Below, piece by piece: positions 29,538-43,153 of a DNA stretch of 64,000 nt (positions are counted from its first letter, which is position 1; each line of letters starts with the position of its first letter). A model generated the notes under the pieces. That model did not search any database. It was not told the DNA's origin and worked only from the letters and a program-made list of their open reading frames with translations. The stretch is taken from the NCBI GenBank assembly GCA_027627225.1, contig CM051024.1:76629265-76693264 (forward strand), read 5' to 3'. Position numbers and translations under genes: made by a program. This stretch comes from Congeria kusceri (lineage: Eukaryota; Mollusca; Bivalvia; Myida; Dreissenidae).

Positions 29538-30540
29538 ATGTCCCCACACATTGGAAGGCATTAGGCATTGCTCTTAGCGTTCCGTCGGGTATACGCACGT
29601 ACGTACGCACGTCCTCAAATTGTATGGATGCAACTCCTCTTTTACTGCTGGGCGGATTTCGCTCAAACTTTCACAGCAAAAGAACCTTAATGTGTGAGTG
29701 ATCGTGAGTGATGGAATTTTTGCTGAGACTACATTTGGTAGAATCATGGCCCTTTGTCATTTTTTCCACTATAGAATATACAAAATATTAACTCCTCTAA
29801 CAGTGCCGGGTGGATTTAACTGAAACGTTCACAGGTGAAGAACCTTAATGTGTTGGTGATCGTAAACGACGAAATTTAGGCTGCGTCCAATTTTGGCAGA
29901 TTTATTACTATTTTTCATGTTTACTACTATAGTACTTCTTAAATTTTTTTGGACTCAACACTTTTTAACTGTTAGGCTGATTTTACTTAAATGTTTAAAG
30001 CTGAGGAACCATTATGTGTATACGATCTGAAAGGAATGAATTTTGGCTACGACCAACTTTGGCATATTTATGGCCCTTGGCCATTTTTCTACTATAGAAT
30101 ATAGACGGAGGACTCCACTTCTATTTAACAGTTTGATAAATTTCGTTCAAACTTTTACAGCTAAAGAGCCTTAATGTGTAGGTGATCATATATGAAGGAA
30201 ATTTGGCAGCGACTAATTTTTGCAGAATTATGGCCCTTTTCCACTTTTCCACCATATAATATATAATTCCCGATATTGTGCGGACTCAACCACTCTTGAA
30301 ATGCTTTGCGGATGGCGTTCAAACTGTGAAAGCTGAAGGACATTTAGTGTCTGGGCGATCGCAAAAGGAATAAATTTCGGCTGCGACCAATTTCGGCAGA
30401 ATTATTACCCTTTGTCATTTTTCTACTATAAAATAATTTTAAAAAGTTATTTGTTGAGCCAAGAATTAGTGTTGGCGACAAGTCCTTTGTCTGTTTCCAA
30501 ACATGTGTGGTGGGGGCATCCGTGTCTGTGACACATCTAG
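29538..30540. mobile_element. HINE-like element, array copy 1
   Basis: It starts with 'atgtccccac' and ends with 'gtgggggcatccg', a gtgtc/gacac hairpin and CTAG before TT. The interior has about five ~165-bp sub-repeats and a 'gtacgtacgcacgtcc' tract near the left end. It is about 1003 bp and more diverged than the copies that follow. Confidence 0.75.
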
Positions 30541-33500
30541 TTGACACTGTACTGTTGAGTGTACCATATTTTCAGAAATATGTCGTTTTGTCGCGCTGAG
30601 TGTTCGCTTACAGCTTGTAGAAATAAAAATTAAAAATTGAAATGCTTAATTTAGGGTCTACAGTGCGTTCTATGACCTACATATGTTCTTGTTCTATATG
30701 TTATTGCTCAAGTTTAGGTCTCACTTGCCTGTTTTATATTGGCAATTGCATATTTCAAGGCGATTTACCAATATGAGTGATTTATTTGTAACTAACGGAG
30801 CGCATATTTGTAAACAGTCAGTGTTTTTTACATGCGTAATGGCGTTTTCTCTTTGATTAAACAAAGGATATCTTCTGAAGCATAAATGTATTCTTTATTA
30901 AATTATAAAGGTATTAAATCTGGTTGCATTTCAAGCATTAAGTTACATGCGTTTATTTCTTTTGGAAGTATGTTGAGATGCTTTTGCATGCATGTGGGGA
31001 AAATACAAATGTTATTTCATTTATTTTCACAAATAATTGTAATTCCATATGCTAATATTTGTGGTAATCGGCTAACGGACAGAATAATATTCCGCATTAT
31101 GTATGCTGATTATTCGATTGTCTTATTCTCTCTGATTTCTCTCCATCATGTTTTTAATTGTAAGCTTTTTATTCATATTATGGATTCGATTTCTATCTTT
31201 ATCAGCTTATGCGTACTTATGGCGAATGTCGTGTGTATGAATATCATGGCAATTGCACAGGTTTGTAAATGTATTTCATGTCTTAAATGCGGTTATTGCA
31301 TTGGCCATATATTATAACTCAATAGGATAGCGGGGATCAAATCCCTATTGTCTGAATACATAGTATCTTACCAAGCATATATTAAATGCGTTTTGATCAA
31401 TCAGAAAAATATACTTACACCTTTAATTTAAGTAGTTTCTATGAATAATGTTATGTATGTTTGTTTGAATAAAAAAGGACAATTTGCGTTGATTTAAAGT
31501 ACTATCTCTATGTATTTAATACGTACCCATATCATATTGAAGTATATCAAAACAAATGTAAATAATTTACTTACTTATTCGGCACCTACATATTTTAAAT
31601 AGTGTTTTGCTCTTACATATGGTCTGAAAGAATAGCGCACGTTTATTTTTGGAAAAACATGTGTATATGCATTCGGTTTGTTTTAAGTGAATGATAAGTG
31701 TCATTGTTGGAATTATCCCCACCCAATAAAAAACTAACAAAGCACGGTGTGAATTTAAATTAGTGCATAACTTAAGGAAAAGAAGGGTCATGTTTGTTGT
31801 ATATGTAATACGTTCCCGAAATGCGTATACGTCCTACATTTGTTCTCTACAAATACATTCCATTTGGCGAGTTGCCGGGCCTCACAGCGTTTGACTACAA
31901 ATAAATAGCTAATACTACATTTGATCTCTCGTTTAATGATCCATATTACTGATAACAATATATTGTCTTTCTAACAATTTTTTTAAATACTTTGTTCGGT
32001 TTCAGTCATTTCGTGCATTGAGTTGCTATCATTAGCTTATTTTTAACTTACAACGAGTTTCGTCTACACAGTTATGAGGCTCGTACATAATAATAAAATT
32101 AATTAGTATACCTTACATTTTGATACTATACTATTGTGTTGGCCACACTTCAAGCATTATTTCGAATTTTTGTACTGATTATGTTCGCTTGCTGTCTGTC
32201 GTAATCAAAATTGCTTCTTATAATATTGTGGTGTCTACGGTGTGTTCTATGCCCTATATACTAATATTTGCATTATCAAAGATTTAAAGAACCAGTTTAA
32301 GCCATAATTGCCTATACAATTGCCTATTTGATATGTATAATTGTATGACTCAATGCGATTTTCTTGGCTATAATGTAATTATAAGAGGGCCCCTCTGAAG
32401 AGTCAGTGTAGTTTTCATACGTAAGGCCGTTTACGTTTTGTTATCTTCAATAGCGTAAACTCTATGCATTTATTATATTAAAATCGTATTCGTATTGTAT
32501 TTCAAGTATTACGTAACTAGCTTGTGCCTCTTTTCGATAGCATAGCGATATGGTATGATACGCACCTGGGAGCAAATTAGATGTTAATTTGTGATATTAA
32601 CAAATTAATTTAATTCCTTTTTGAGGGTAATTGCGAGTAACCGTAAGCTGACGGCATCAACTTTTTCTACTTTAATGTTGTCAATATTTTTATTCTATGG
32701 TATCTTATTATTTTACTGCGCCAGACTAAAACCTTCTTCCATATGCTGTACAACAGACTCTCAAACAACATTAACGGAACATGAGATTGGATCAGTTGTA
32801 CTAAAACAGCTGCTGGAAATCTGAATAATCGTTAGGTTTGATATACCATTATTACATGTGAATCGAAATCTGTATGGGCTAATAATGTGACACTTTCCCT
32901 GGGTGTATACATTAAAGCTGTATCAGTGTTGTTATAGCTGCAATAATTATACATTTTCATTAATGGCTGTAATGGTTATTAGTAATAATCGAATAAGCAT
33001 GAAAACTTGTCTGTTACTATGTAATGTTGATACTATCAATACTATTGTGACAAAATTAGTTATTATTGATTGTTCAAATTAGTTACCTTTATCACCATTA
33101 CATATTTTAGTCCAACTACAGGTTAACAAAGATTTAATCATTATGCAAGTGTGTTTTATCAACGCGTTTGAGAGGAGTGCAATATAAATGCCATAAATAA
33201 AGTCAGTCAAATTTGCGTGATTATCCATTTATCTCAGATGATTCGATTCTCCAAACTGTGACAACAGGATGGTGCCAATGCAGTAGATTTCAACACCCGA
33301 GAATCGGGGAGAGTCAAATAAAGAAAGAGTGTTAGAAATAATCGAATTACCAATCATGCATGTGTTGTTAAATATATTTATGATTCTAGCAATATTACTG
33401 AATCAAAACTTTCCATTATTTACCGTTCTATATTTGTTCTCCCCAAACTCATTGATCTGGCTTTTTTTTCCAGCATTCGGGTGCTCTCTTTGTGTTATTT

Positions 33501-34757
33501 ACAGTATTATGGCGAGTTGCAGAACTAAGCATGTTTTGACAACTGATACAGTTTTATTGATTGCAATTAGCCAAAAATTATCCGGGATAAGGATACCATG
33601 ATCGTGTCTTTATAGCTCACCGTATTAAGTGCGTTTTTTTTCGATTTCTGTCACTGCTATTTATAGCTTCTACCTCATTTTTGATACTGCATTATTGGTA
33701 GTGTCACATTTCCAGCATTATGTCGAAATGTAGTGACTACTGTGTTCGTTTCTTGCTTCTACATTTCTGTTTATGTCCCCACACACTGGGAGGCATAAGA
33801 CATTGTTCTTAGCGGTCCGTCGGGTCGTACGAACGTACGTACGCACGTCCTGAAATTGTATGGATTCAACTCCTGTTTTACTGCTGGGCGGATTTCGCTC
33901 AAACTTTCACAGCTTTAGAACCTTGGTGTGTGGGTGATCGTGAGAGATGGAATTTTTGCTGAGACTACATTTGGTAGAATTATGGCCCTTTGTCATTATT
34001 TCCACTATAAAATATACAAAATATGAACTCCTCTTACAGTGCTGGGCGGATTTAACTGAAACGTTCACAGCTGGAGAACATTAATGTGTAGGTGATCGTA
34101 AAAGACGGAATTTAGGCTGCGTCCAATTTTGGCAGATTTATTGCTATTTTTCATTTTTACTACTATAGTACTTCTAGAAATGTTTTGGACTCAACACTTT
34201 TTGAAGTGCTAGGCTGATTTTGCTTCAAATATTCAAAGCTGTGTAACCATTACGTGTAGATGATCTAAAAGGAATGAGTTTTGGAAGATGTGTGGCCTTT
34301 GGCCATTTTTGTTCTATAGAATATAGTCATAAAGACTCAACTTCTCCTTAACAGTTTGATAAACTTTGTTCAAACTTTTACAACAAAAGGGCCTTAATGT
34401 GTGGGTTATCATACATGAAGGCATTTCGGCAGCGACTAATGTTGGCAGAATTATGGCCCTTTTCCACTTTTCCACCATAGAAATATATACTTATCGATAT
34501 TTTGTGGACTCAGTCTCTCTTGAAATTCTTGGCGGATGGCGTTCAAACTGTCAAAGCTGAAGGACATTAATGTCTAGGCGATCGCAAAGGAAGAAATTTC
34601 AGCTGCGACCAATTTCTGTAGAAGTATTACCCTTTGTCATTTTTCTACTATAAAATAATTATAAAAAAAAATCAGGCAATAATTAGTGTTGGCAAAAAGT
34701 CCTTTGTCTGTTTCCAAACATATGTGGTGGGGGCATCCGTGTCTGTGACACATCTAG
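30541..34757. repeat. 4.2-kb higher-order unit 1
   Basis: Length 4217. Order: monomer A from 30541 ('ttgacactgtactgttgag'), monomer B from about 32120 ('ttgatactatactattgtg'), an ~85-bp start of a third monomer near 33680, then the HINE-like element. It carries marker 'attatccccacccaataaaa' near 31713, shared only with unit 2. Its first half is the most diverged of the units; its last ~1.1 kb is almost identical to unit 2. Confidence 0.9.
33773..34757. mobile_element. HINE-like element, array copy 2
   Basis: 985 bp. By eye it is indistinguishable from copy 3 at a 4200-bp offset. Its end is the 'gtgggggcat' form. Confidence 0.75.
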
Positions 34758-37700
34758 TTGATACCGTACTGATGAGTGTACCATATTTTAAGAAATATGT
34801 CGATTAGCGTGCTGAGTGTTGGCTTACAGCTTGTAGAAATAAAAATTAAAATTTGAAATGCATAATTTAGGGTCTACAGTGCGTTTTATGACCTACATCT
34901 GTTCTTGTTCTATACGTTATTAAGCAAGTTTGGGTCTCACTTGCCTGTTTTATATTGGCAATTGCATAGTTCAAGGCGGTTTACAAATATGAGTGATATA
35001 TTTGTAACTAAAAGAGCGCATATTTGGCAGTTTTTTTACATGCGTAATGACGTTTTCTATTTGATTAAATATATGATATTTTCTGAAGCATAAATGTATT
35101 CTTTATTAAATTATAAAGGCATTAAATCTGGCTGCATTTCAAGCATTAAGTTACATGCGTTTATTTCTTTTGGAAGTATGTTGAGATGCTTGTGCATGCA
35201 TGTGGGGCAAATACAAATGTTATTTTATTTATTTTCACAAATAATTGTAATTCCATATGCTAATATTTGTGGTAAACGGCTAACGGACAGAATAATATTC
35301 CGCGTTATGTATGCTGATTATTCGATTGTCTCCGATTTCTCTCCATCATGTTTTTAATTGTAAGCTTTTTATTCATATTATGGATTCGATTTCTATCTTT
35401 ATCAGCTTATGCGTACTTATGGCGAATGTCGTGTGTATGAATATCATGGCAATTGCACAGGTTTGTAAATGTATTTCATGTCTTAAATGCAGTTATTGCA
35501 TTGGCCATATATTATAACTCAATAGGATAGCGGGGATCAAATCCCTATTGTCTGAATACATAGTAGCTTACCAAGCATATATTAAATGCGTTTTGATCTA
35601 TCAGAAAAATATCCTTACACCTTTAATTTAAGTAGTTTCTATGAATAATGTTATGTATGTTTGTTTCAATAACAAAGGACAATGTACTTTGATTTAAAGT
35701 ACTATCTCTATGTATTTAATACTTACCCATATCATATTGAAGTATATCAAAACAAATGTAAATAATTTGCTTACTCATTCGGCACCCACATATTTTAAAT
35801 AGTGTTTTGCTCTTACATATGGTCTGAAAGAATAGCGCACGTTTATTTTTGGAAAAACATGTGTATATGCATTCGGTTTGTTTTAAGTGAATGATAAGTG
35901 TCATTGTTGGAATTATCCCCACCCAATAAAAAACTAACAGAGCACGGTGTGAATTTAAATTAGTGCATAACTTAAGGAAAAGAAGGGTCATGTTTGTTGT
36001 ATATGTAATACGTTCCCGAAATGCGTATACGTCCTACATTTGTTCTCTACAAATACATTCCATTTGGCGAGTTGCCGGGTCTCACAGCGTTTGACTACAA
36101 ATAAATAGCTAATACTACATTTGATCTCTCGTTTAATGATCCATATTACTGATAACAATATATTGTCTTTCTAACAATTTTTTTAAATACTTTGTTCGGT
36201 TTCAGTCATTTCGTGCATTGAGTTGCTATCATTAGCTTATTTTTAATTTACAACGAGTTTCGTCTACACAGTTATGAGGCTCGTACATAATAATAAAATT
36301 AATTAGTATACCTTACATTTTGATACTATACTATTGTGTTGGCCACACTTCAAGCATTATTTCGAATTTTTGTACTGATTATGTTCGCTTGCTGTCTGTC
36401 GTAATCAAAATTGCTTCTTATAATATTGTGGTGTCTACGGTGTGTTCTGTGCCCTATATACTAATATTTGCATTATCAAAGATTTAAAGAACCAGTTTAA
36501 GCCATAATTGCCTATACAATTGCCTATTTAATATGTATAATTGAATGACTCAATGCGATTTTCTTGGCTATAATGTAATTATAAGAGGGCCCCTCTGAAG
36601 TGTCAGTGTAGTTTTCATACGTAAGGCCGTTTACGTTTTGTTATCTTCAATAGCGTAAACTCTATGCATTTATTATATTAAAATCGTATTCGTATTGTAT
36701 TTCAAGTATTACGTAACTCGCTTGTGCCTCTTTTCGATAGCATAGCGATATGGTATGATACGCACCTGGGAGCAAATTAGATGTTAATTTGTGATATTAA
36801 CAAATTAATTTAATTCCTTTTTGAGGGTAATTGCGAGTAACCGTAAGCTGACGGCATCAACTTTTTCTACTTTAATGTTGTCAATATTTTTATTCTATGG
36901 TATCTTATTATTTTACTGCGCCAGACTAAAACCTTATTCCATATGCTGTACAGCAGACACTCAAACAACATTAACGGAACATGAGATTGGATCAGTTGTA
37001 CTAAAACAGCTGCTGGAAATCTGAATAATCGTTAGGTTTGATATACCATTATTACATGTGAATCGAAATCTGTATGGGCTAATAATGTGACACTTTCCCT
37101 GGGTGTATACATTAAAGCTGTATCAGTGTTGTTATAGCTGCAATAATTATACATTTTCATTAATGGCTGTAATGGTTATTAGTAATAATCGAATAAGCAT
37201 GGAAACGTGTGTGTTACTATGTAATGTTGATACTATCAATACTATTGTGACAAAATTAGTTATTATTGATTGTTTAAATTAGTTACCTTTATCACCATTA
37301 CATATTTTAGTCCAACTACAGGTTAACAAAGATTTAATCATTATGCAAGTGTGTTTTATCAACGCGTTTGAGAGGAGTGCAATATAAAAGCCATAAATAA
37401 AGTCAGTCAAATTTGCGTGATTATCCATTTATCTCAGATGATTCGATTCTCCAAACTGTGACAACAGGATGGTGCCAATGCAGTAGATTTCAACACCCGA
37501 GAATCGGGGAGGTTCAAATAAAGAAAGATTGTTAGTAATAATCTAATTACCAATCATGCATGTGTTGTTAAATATATTTATGATTCTAGCAATATTACAG
37601 AATCAAAACTTTCCATTATTTACCGTTCTATATTTGTTCTCCCCAAACTCATTGATCTGGCTTTTTTTTCCAGCATTCGGGTGCTCTCTTTGTGTTATTT

Positions 37701-38957
37701 ACAGTATTATGGCGAGTTGCAGAACTAAGCATGTTTTGACAACTGATACAGTTTTATTGATTGCAATTAGCCAAAAATTATCCGGGATAAGGATACCATG
37801 ATCGTGTCTTTATAGCTCACCGTATTAAGTGCGTTTTTTTTCGATTTCTGTCACTGCTATTTATAGCTTCTACCTCATTTTTGATACTGCATTATTGGTA
37901 GTGTCACATTTCCAGCATTATGTCGAAATGTAGTGACTACTGTGTTCGTTTCTTGCTTCTACATTTCTGTTTATGTCCCCACACACTGGGAGGCATAAGA
38001 CATTGTTCTTAGCGGTCCGTCGGGTCGTACGAACGTACGTACGCACGTCCTGAAATTGTATGGATTCAACTCCTGTTTTACTGCTGGGCGGATTTCGCTC
38101 AAACTTTCACAGCTTTAGAACCTTGGTGTGTGGGTGATCGTGAGAGATGGAATTTTTGCTGAGACTACATTTGGTAGAATTATGGCCCTTTGTCATTATT
38201 TCCACTATAAAATATACAAAATATGAACTCCTCTTACAGTGCTGGGCGGATTTAACTGAAACGTTCACAGCTGGAGAACATTAATGTGTAGGTGATCGTA
38301 AAAGACGGAATTTAGGCTGCGTCCAATTTTGGCAGATTTATTGCTATTTTTCATTTTTACTACTATAGTACTTCTAGAAATGTTTTGGACTCAACACTTT
38401 TTGAAGTGCTAGGCTGATTTTGCTTCAAATATTCAAAGCTGTGTAACCATTACGTGTAGATGATCTAAAAGGAATGAGTTTTGGAAGATGTGTGGCCTTT
38501 GGCCATTTTTGTTCTATAGAATATAGTCATAAAGACTCAACTTCTCCTTAACAGTTTGATAAACTTTGTTCAAACTTTTACAACAAAAGGGCCTTAATGT
38601 GTGGGTTATCATACATGAAGGCATTTCGGCAGCGACTAATGTTGGCAGAATTATGGCCCTTTTCCACTTTTCCACCATAGAAATATATACTTATCGATAT
38701 TTTGTGGACTCAGTCTCTCTTGAAATTCTTGGCGGATGGCGTTCAAACTGTCAAAGCTGAAGGACATTAATGTCTAGGCGATCGCAAAGGAAGAAATTTC
38801 AGCTGCGACCAATTTCTGTAGAAGTATTACCCTTTGTCATTTTTCTACTATAAAATAATTATAAAAAAAAATCAGGCAATAATTAGTGTTGGCAAAAAGT
38901 CCTTTGTCTGTTTCCAAACATATGTGGTGGGGGCATCCGTGTCTGTGACACATCTAG
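34758..38957. repeat. 4.2-kb higher-order unit 2
   Basis: Length 4200. It has the same marker as unit 1 near 35913. Over its second half it matches unit 1 with only isolated changes; for example, 'gaaccttggtgtgtgggtga' contexts are identical at 33918 and 38118. Confidence 0.92.
37973..38957. mobile_element. HINE-like element, array copy 3
   Basis: Same boundaries and length as copy 2; ends in 'gtgggggcat', hairpin, CTAG. Confidence 0.75.
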
Positions 38958-41900
38958 TTGATACCGTACTGATGAGTGTACCATATTTTAAGAAATATGT
39001 CGATTAGCGTGCTGAGTGTTCGCTTACAGCTTGTAGAAATAAAAATTAAAATTTGAAATGCATAATTTAGGGTCTACAGTGCGTTTTATGACCTACATCT
39101 GTTCTTGTTCTATACGTTATTAAGCAAGTTTGGGTCTCACTTGCCTGTTTTATATTGGCAATTGCATAGTTCAAGGCGGTTTACAAATATGAGTGATATA
39201 TTTGTAACTAAAAGAGCGCATATTTGGCAGTTTTTTTACCTGCGTAATGACGTTTTCTATTTGATTAAATATATGATATTTTCTGAAGCATAAATGTATT
39301 CTTTATTAAATTATAAAGGCATTAAATCTGGCTGCATTTCAAGCATTAAGTTACATGCGTTTATTTCTTTTGGAAGTATGTTGAGATGCTTGTGCATGCA
39401 TGTGGGGCAAATACAAATGTTATTTTATTTATTTTCACAAATAATTGTAATTCCATATGCTAATATTTGTGGTAAACGGCTAACGGACAGAATAATATTC
39501 CGCGTTATGTATGCTGATTATTCGATTGTCTCCGATTTCTCTCCATCATGTTTTTAATTGTAAGCTTTTTATTCATATTATGGATTCGATTTCTATCTTT
39601 ATCAGCTTATGCGTACTTATGGCGAATGTCGTGTGTATGAATATCTTGGCAATTGCACAGGTTTGTAAATGTATTTCATGTCTTAAATGCAGTTATTGCA
39701 TTGGCCATATATTATAACTCAATAGGATAGCGGGGATCAAATCCCTATTGTCTGAATACATAGTAGCTTACCAAGCATATATTAAATGCGTTTTGATCTA
39801 TCAGAAAAATATCCTTACACCTTTAATTTAAGTAGTTTCTATGAATAATGTTATGTATGTTTGTTTCAATAACAAAGGACAATGTACTTTGATTTAAAGT
39901 ACTATCTCTATGTATTTAATACTTACCCATATCATATTGAAGTATATCAAAACAAATGTAAATAATTTGCTTACTCATTCGGCACCCACATATTTTAAAT
40001 AGTGTTTTGCTCTTACATATGGTCTGAAAGAATAGCGCACGTTTATTTTTGGAAAAACATGTGTATATGCATTCGGTTTGTTTTAAGTGAATGATAAGTG
40101 TCATTGTTGGAACCACCCAAGAAACAATCTAACAGAGCACGGTGTGAATTTAAATTAGTGCATAGCTTAAGGATAAGAAGGATCATGTTTGTTGTATATG
40201 TAATACGTTCCCGAAATGCGTATACGTCCTACATTTGTTCTCTACAAATACATTCCATTTGGCGAGTTGCCGGGTCTCACCGCGTTTGACTACAAATAAA
40301 TAGCTAATACTACATTTGATCTCTCGTTTAATGATCCATATTACTGATAACAATATATTGTCTTTCTAACAAATTTCTTAAATACTTTGTTCGGTTTCAG
40401 TCATTTCGTGCATTGAGTTGCTATCATTAACTTGTTTTAAAATTACAACGAGTTTCGTCTACACAGTTATGAGGCTCGTACATAATAATAAAATTAATTA
40501 GTATACCTTACATTTTGATACTATACTATTGTGTTGGCCACACTTCAAGCATTATTTCGAAGTGTAGTACTGATTATGTTCGCTTGCTGTCTGTCGTAAT
40601 CAAAATTGCTTCTTATAATATTGTGGTGTCTACGGTGTGTTTTTTGCCCTATATACTAGTATTTGCATTATCAAAGATTTTAAGAACCAGTTTAAGCCAT
40701 AATTGCCTATACAATTGCCTATTTAATATGTATAATTGTATGACTCAATGCGATTTTCTTGGCTATAATGTAATTATAAGAGGGCCCCTCTGAAGAGTCA
40801 GTGTAGTTTTCATACGTAAGGCCGTTTACGTTTTGTTATCTTCAATAGCGTAAACTCTATGCATTTATTATATTAAAATCGTATTCGTATTGTATTTCAA
40901 GTATTACGTAACTAGCTTGTGCCTCTTTTCGATATGCAAAGCGATATGGTATGATACGCACCTGGGAGCAAATTAGATGTTAATTTGTGATATCAACAAA
41001 TTAATTTAATTCCTTTTTGAGGGTAATTGCGAGTAACCGTAAGCTGACGGCATCAACTTTTTCTACTTTAATGTTGTCAATATTTTTATTCTATGGTATC
41101 TTATTATTTTACTGCGCCAGACTAAAACCTTCTTCCATATGCTGTACAACAGACTCTCAAACAACATTAACGGAACATGAGATTGGATCAGTTGTACTAA
41201 AACAGCTGCTGGAAATCTGAATAATCGTTAGGTTTGATATACCATTATTACATGTGAATCGAAATCTGTATGGGCTAATAATGTGACACTTTCCCTGGGT
41301 GTATACATTAAAGCTGTATCAGTGTTGTTATAGCTGCAATAATTATACATTTTCATTAATGGCTGTAATGGTTATTAGTAATAATCGAATAAGCATGAAA
41401 ACTTGTGTGTTACTATGTAATTTTGATACTATCAATACTATTGTGACAAAATTAGTTATTATTGATTGTTCAAATTAGTTACCTTTATCACCATTACATA
41501 TTTTAGTCCAACTACAGGTTAACAAAGATTTAATCATTATGCAAGTGTGTTTTATCAACGCGTTTGAGAGGAGTGCAATATAAATGCCATAAATAAAGTC
41601 AGTCAAATTTGCGTGATTATCCATTTATCTCAGATGATTCGATTCTCCAAACTGTGACAACAGGATGGTGCCAATGCAGTAGATTTCAACACCCGAGAAT
41701 CGGGGAGAGCCAAATAAAGAAAGAGTGTTAGAAATAATCGAATTACCAATCATGCATGTGTTGTTAAATATATTTATGATTCTAGCAATATTACTGAATC
41801 AAAACTTTCCATTATTTACCGTTCTATATTTGTTCTCCCCAAACTCATTGATCTGGCTTTTTTTCCAGCATTCGGGTGCTCTCTTTGTGTTATTTACAGT

Positions 41901-43153
41901 ATTATGGCGAGTTGCAGAACTAAGCATGTTTTGACAACTGATACAGTTTTATTGATTGCAATTAGCCATAAATTATCCGGGATAAGGATACCATGATCGT
42001 GTCTTTATAGCTCACCGTATTAAGTGCGTTTTTTTTCGATTTCTGTCACTGCTATTTATAGCTTCTACCTCACTTTTTGATACTGCATTATTGGTAGTGT
42101 CACATTTCCAGCATTATGTCGAAATGTAGTGACTACTGTGTTCGTTTCTTGCTTCTACCTTTCTTTTTATGTCCCCACACACTGGGAGGCATAAGACATT
42201 GTTCTTAGCGGTCCGTCGGGTCGTACGAACGTACGTACGCACGTCCTGAAATTGTATGGATTCAACTCCTGTTTTACTGCTGGGCGGATTTCGCTCAAAC
42301 TTTCACAGCTTTAGAACCTTGGTGTGTGGGTGATCGTGAGAGATGGAATTTGTGCTGAGACTACATTTGGTAGAATTATGGCCCTTTGTCATTTTTTCCA
42401 CTGTAAAATATACAAAATATGAACTCCTCTTACAGTGCTGGGCGGATTTAACTGAAACGTTCACAGCTGGAGAACATTAATGTGTAGGTGATCGTAAAAG
42501 ACGGAATTTAGGCTGCGTCCAATTTTGGCAGATTTATTGCTATTTTTCATTTTTACTACTATAGTACTTCTTGAAATGTTTTGGACTCAACACTTTTTGA
42601 AGTGCTAGGCTGATTTTGCTTCAATGTTTAAAGCTGAGGAACCATTACGTGTAGATGATCTAAAAGGAATGAATTTTGGAAGATGTGTGGCCTTTGGCCA
42701 TTTTTGTACTGTAGAATATAGTCATAAAGACTCAACTTCTCCTTAACAGTTTGATAAACTTTGTTCAAACTTTTACAACAAAAGGGCCTTAATGTGTGGG
42801 TTATCATACATGAATGCATTTCGGCAGCGACTAATGTTGGCACAATTATGGCCCTTTTCCACTTTTCCACCATAGAATATATACTTATCAAAATTTTGTG
42901 GACTCAGTCTCTCTTGAAATGCTTGGCGGATGGCGTTCAAACTGTCAAAGCTGAAGGACATTAATGACTAGGCGATCGCAAAGGAAGAAATTTCAGCTGC
43001 GACCAATTTCTGTAGAAGTATTACCCTTTGTCATTTTTCTACTATAAAATAATATTTAAAAAAAAATTCAGGCAATAATTAGTGTTGGCGAAAAGTCCTT
43101 TGTCTGTTTCCAAACATATGTGGTGGGGACATCCGTGTCTGTGACACATCTAG
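38958..43153. repeat. 4.2-kb higher-order unit 3 (mosaic)
   Basis: Length 4196. Up to about 40110 it follows unit 2 almost base for base. It then switches to a different variant ('accacccaagaaacaatc') found also in units 5 and 6. It has 'gatatgcaaagcg' near 40931 where most units have 'gatagcatagcg'; unit 6 shares this. Confidence 0.92.
42169..43153. mobile_element. HINE-like element, array copy 4
   Basis: 985 bp. The right inverted-repeat copy is changed to 'gtggggacat', a variant shared with copies 5 and 6. Confidence 0.75.

Noticed and set aside
30886..31317. Possible membrane-protein genes in the satellite units
   Set aside because: The frames differ in length between units, are broken by indels, and have no splice signals or recognised domain. 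They are treated as chance frames in repeated DNA.
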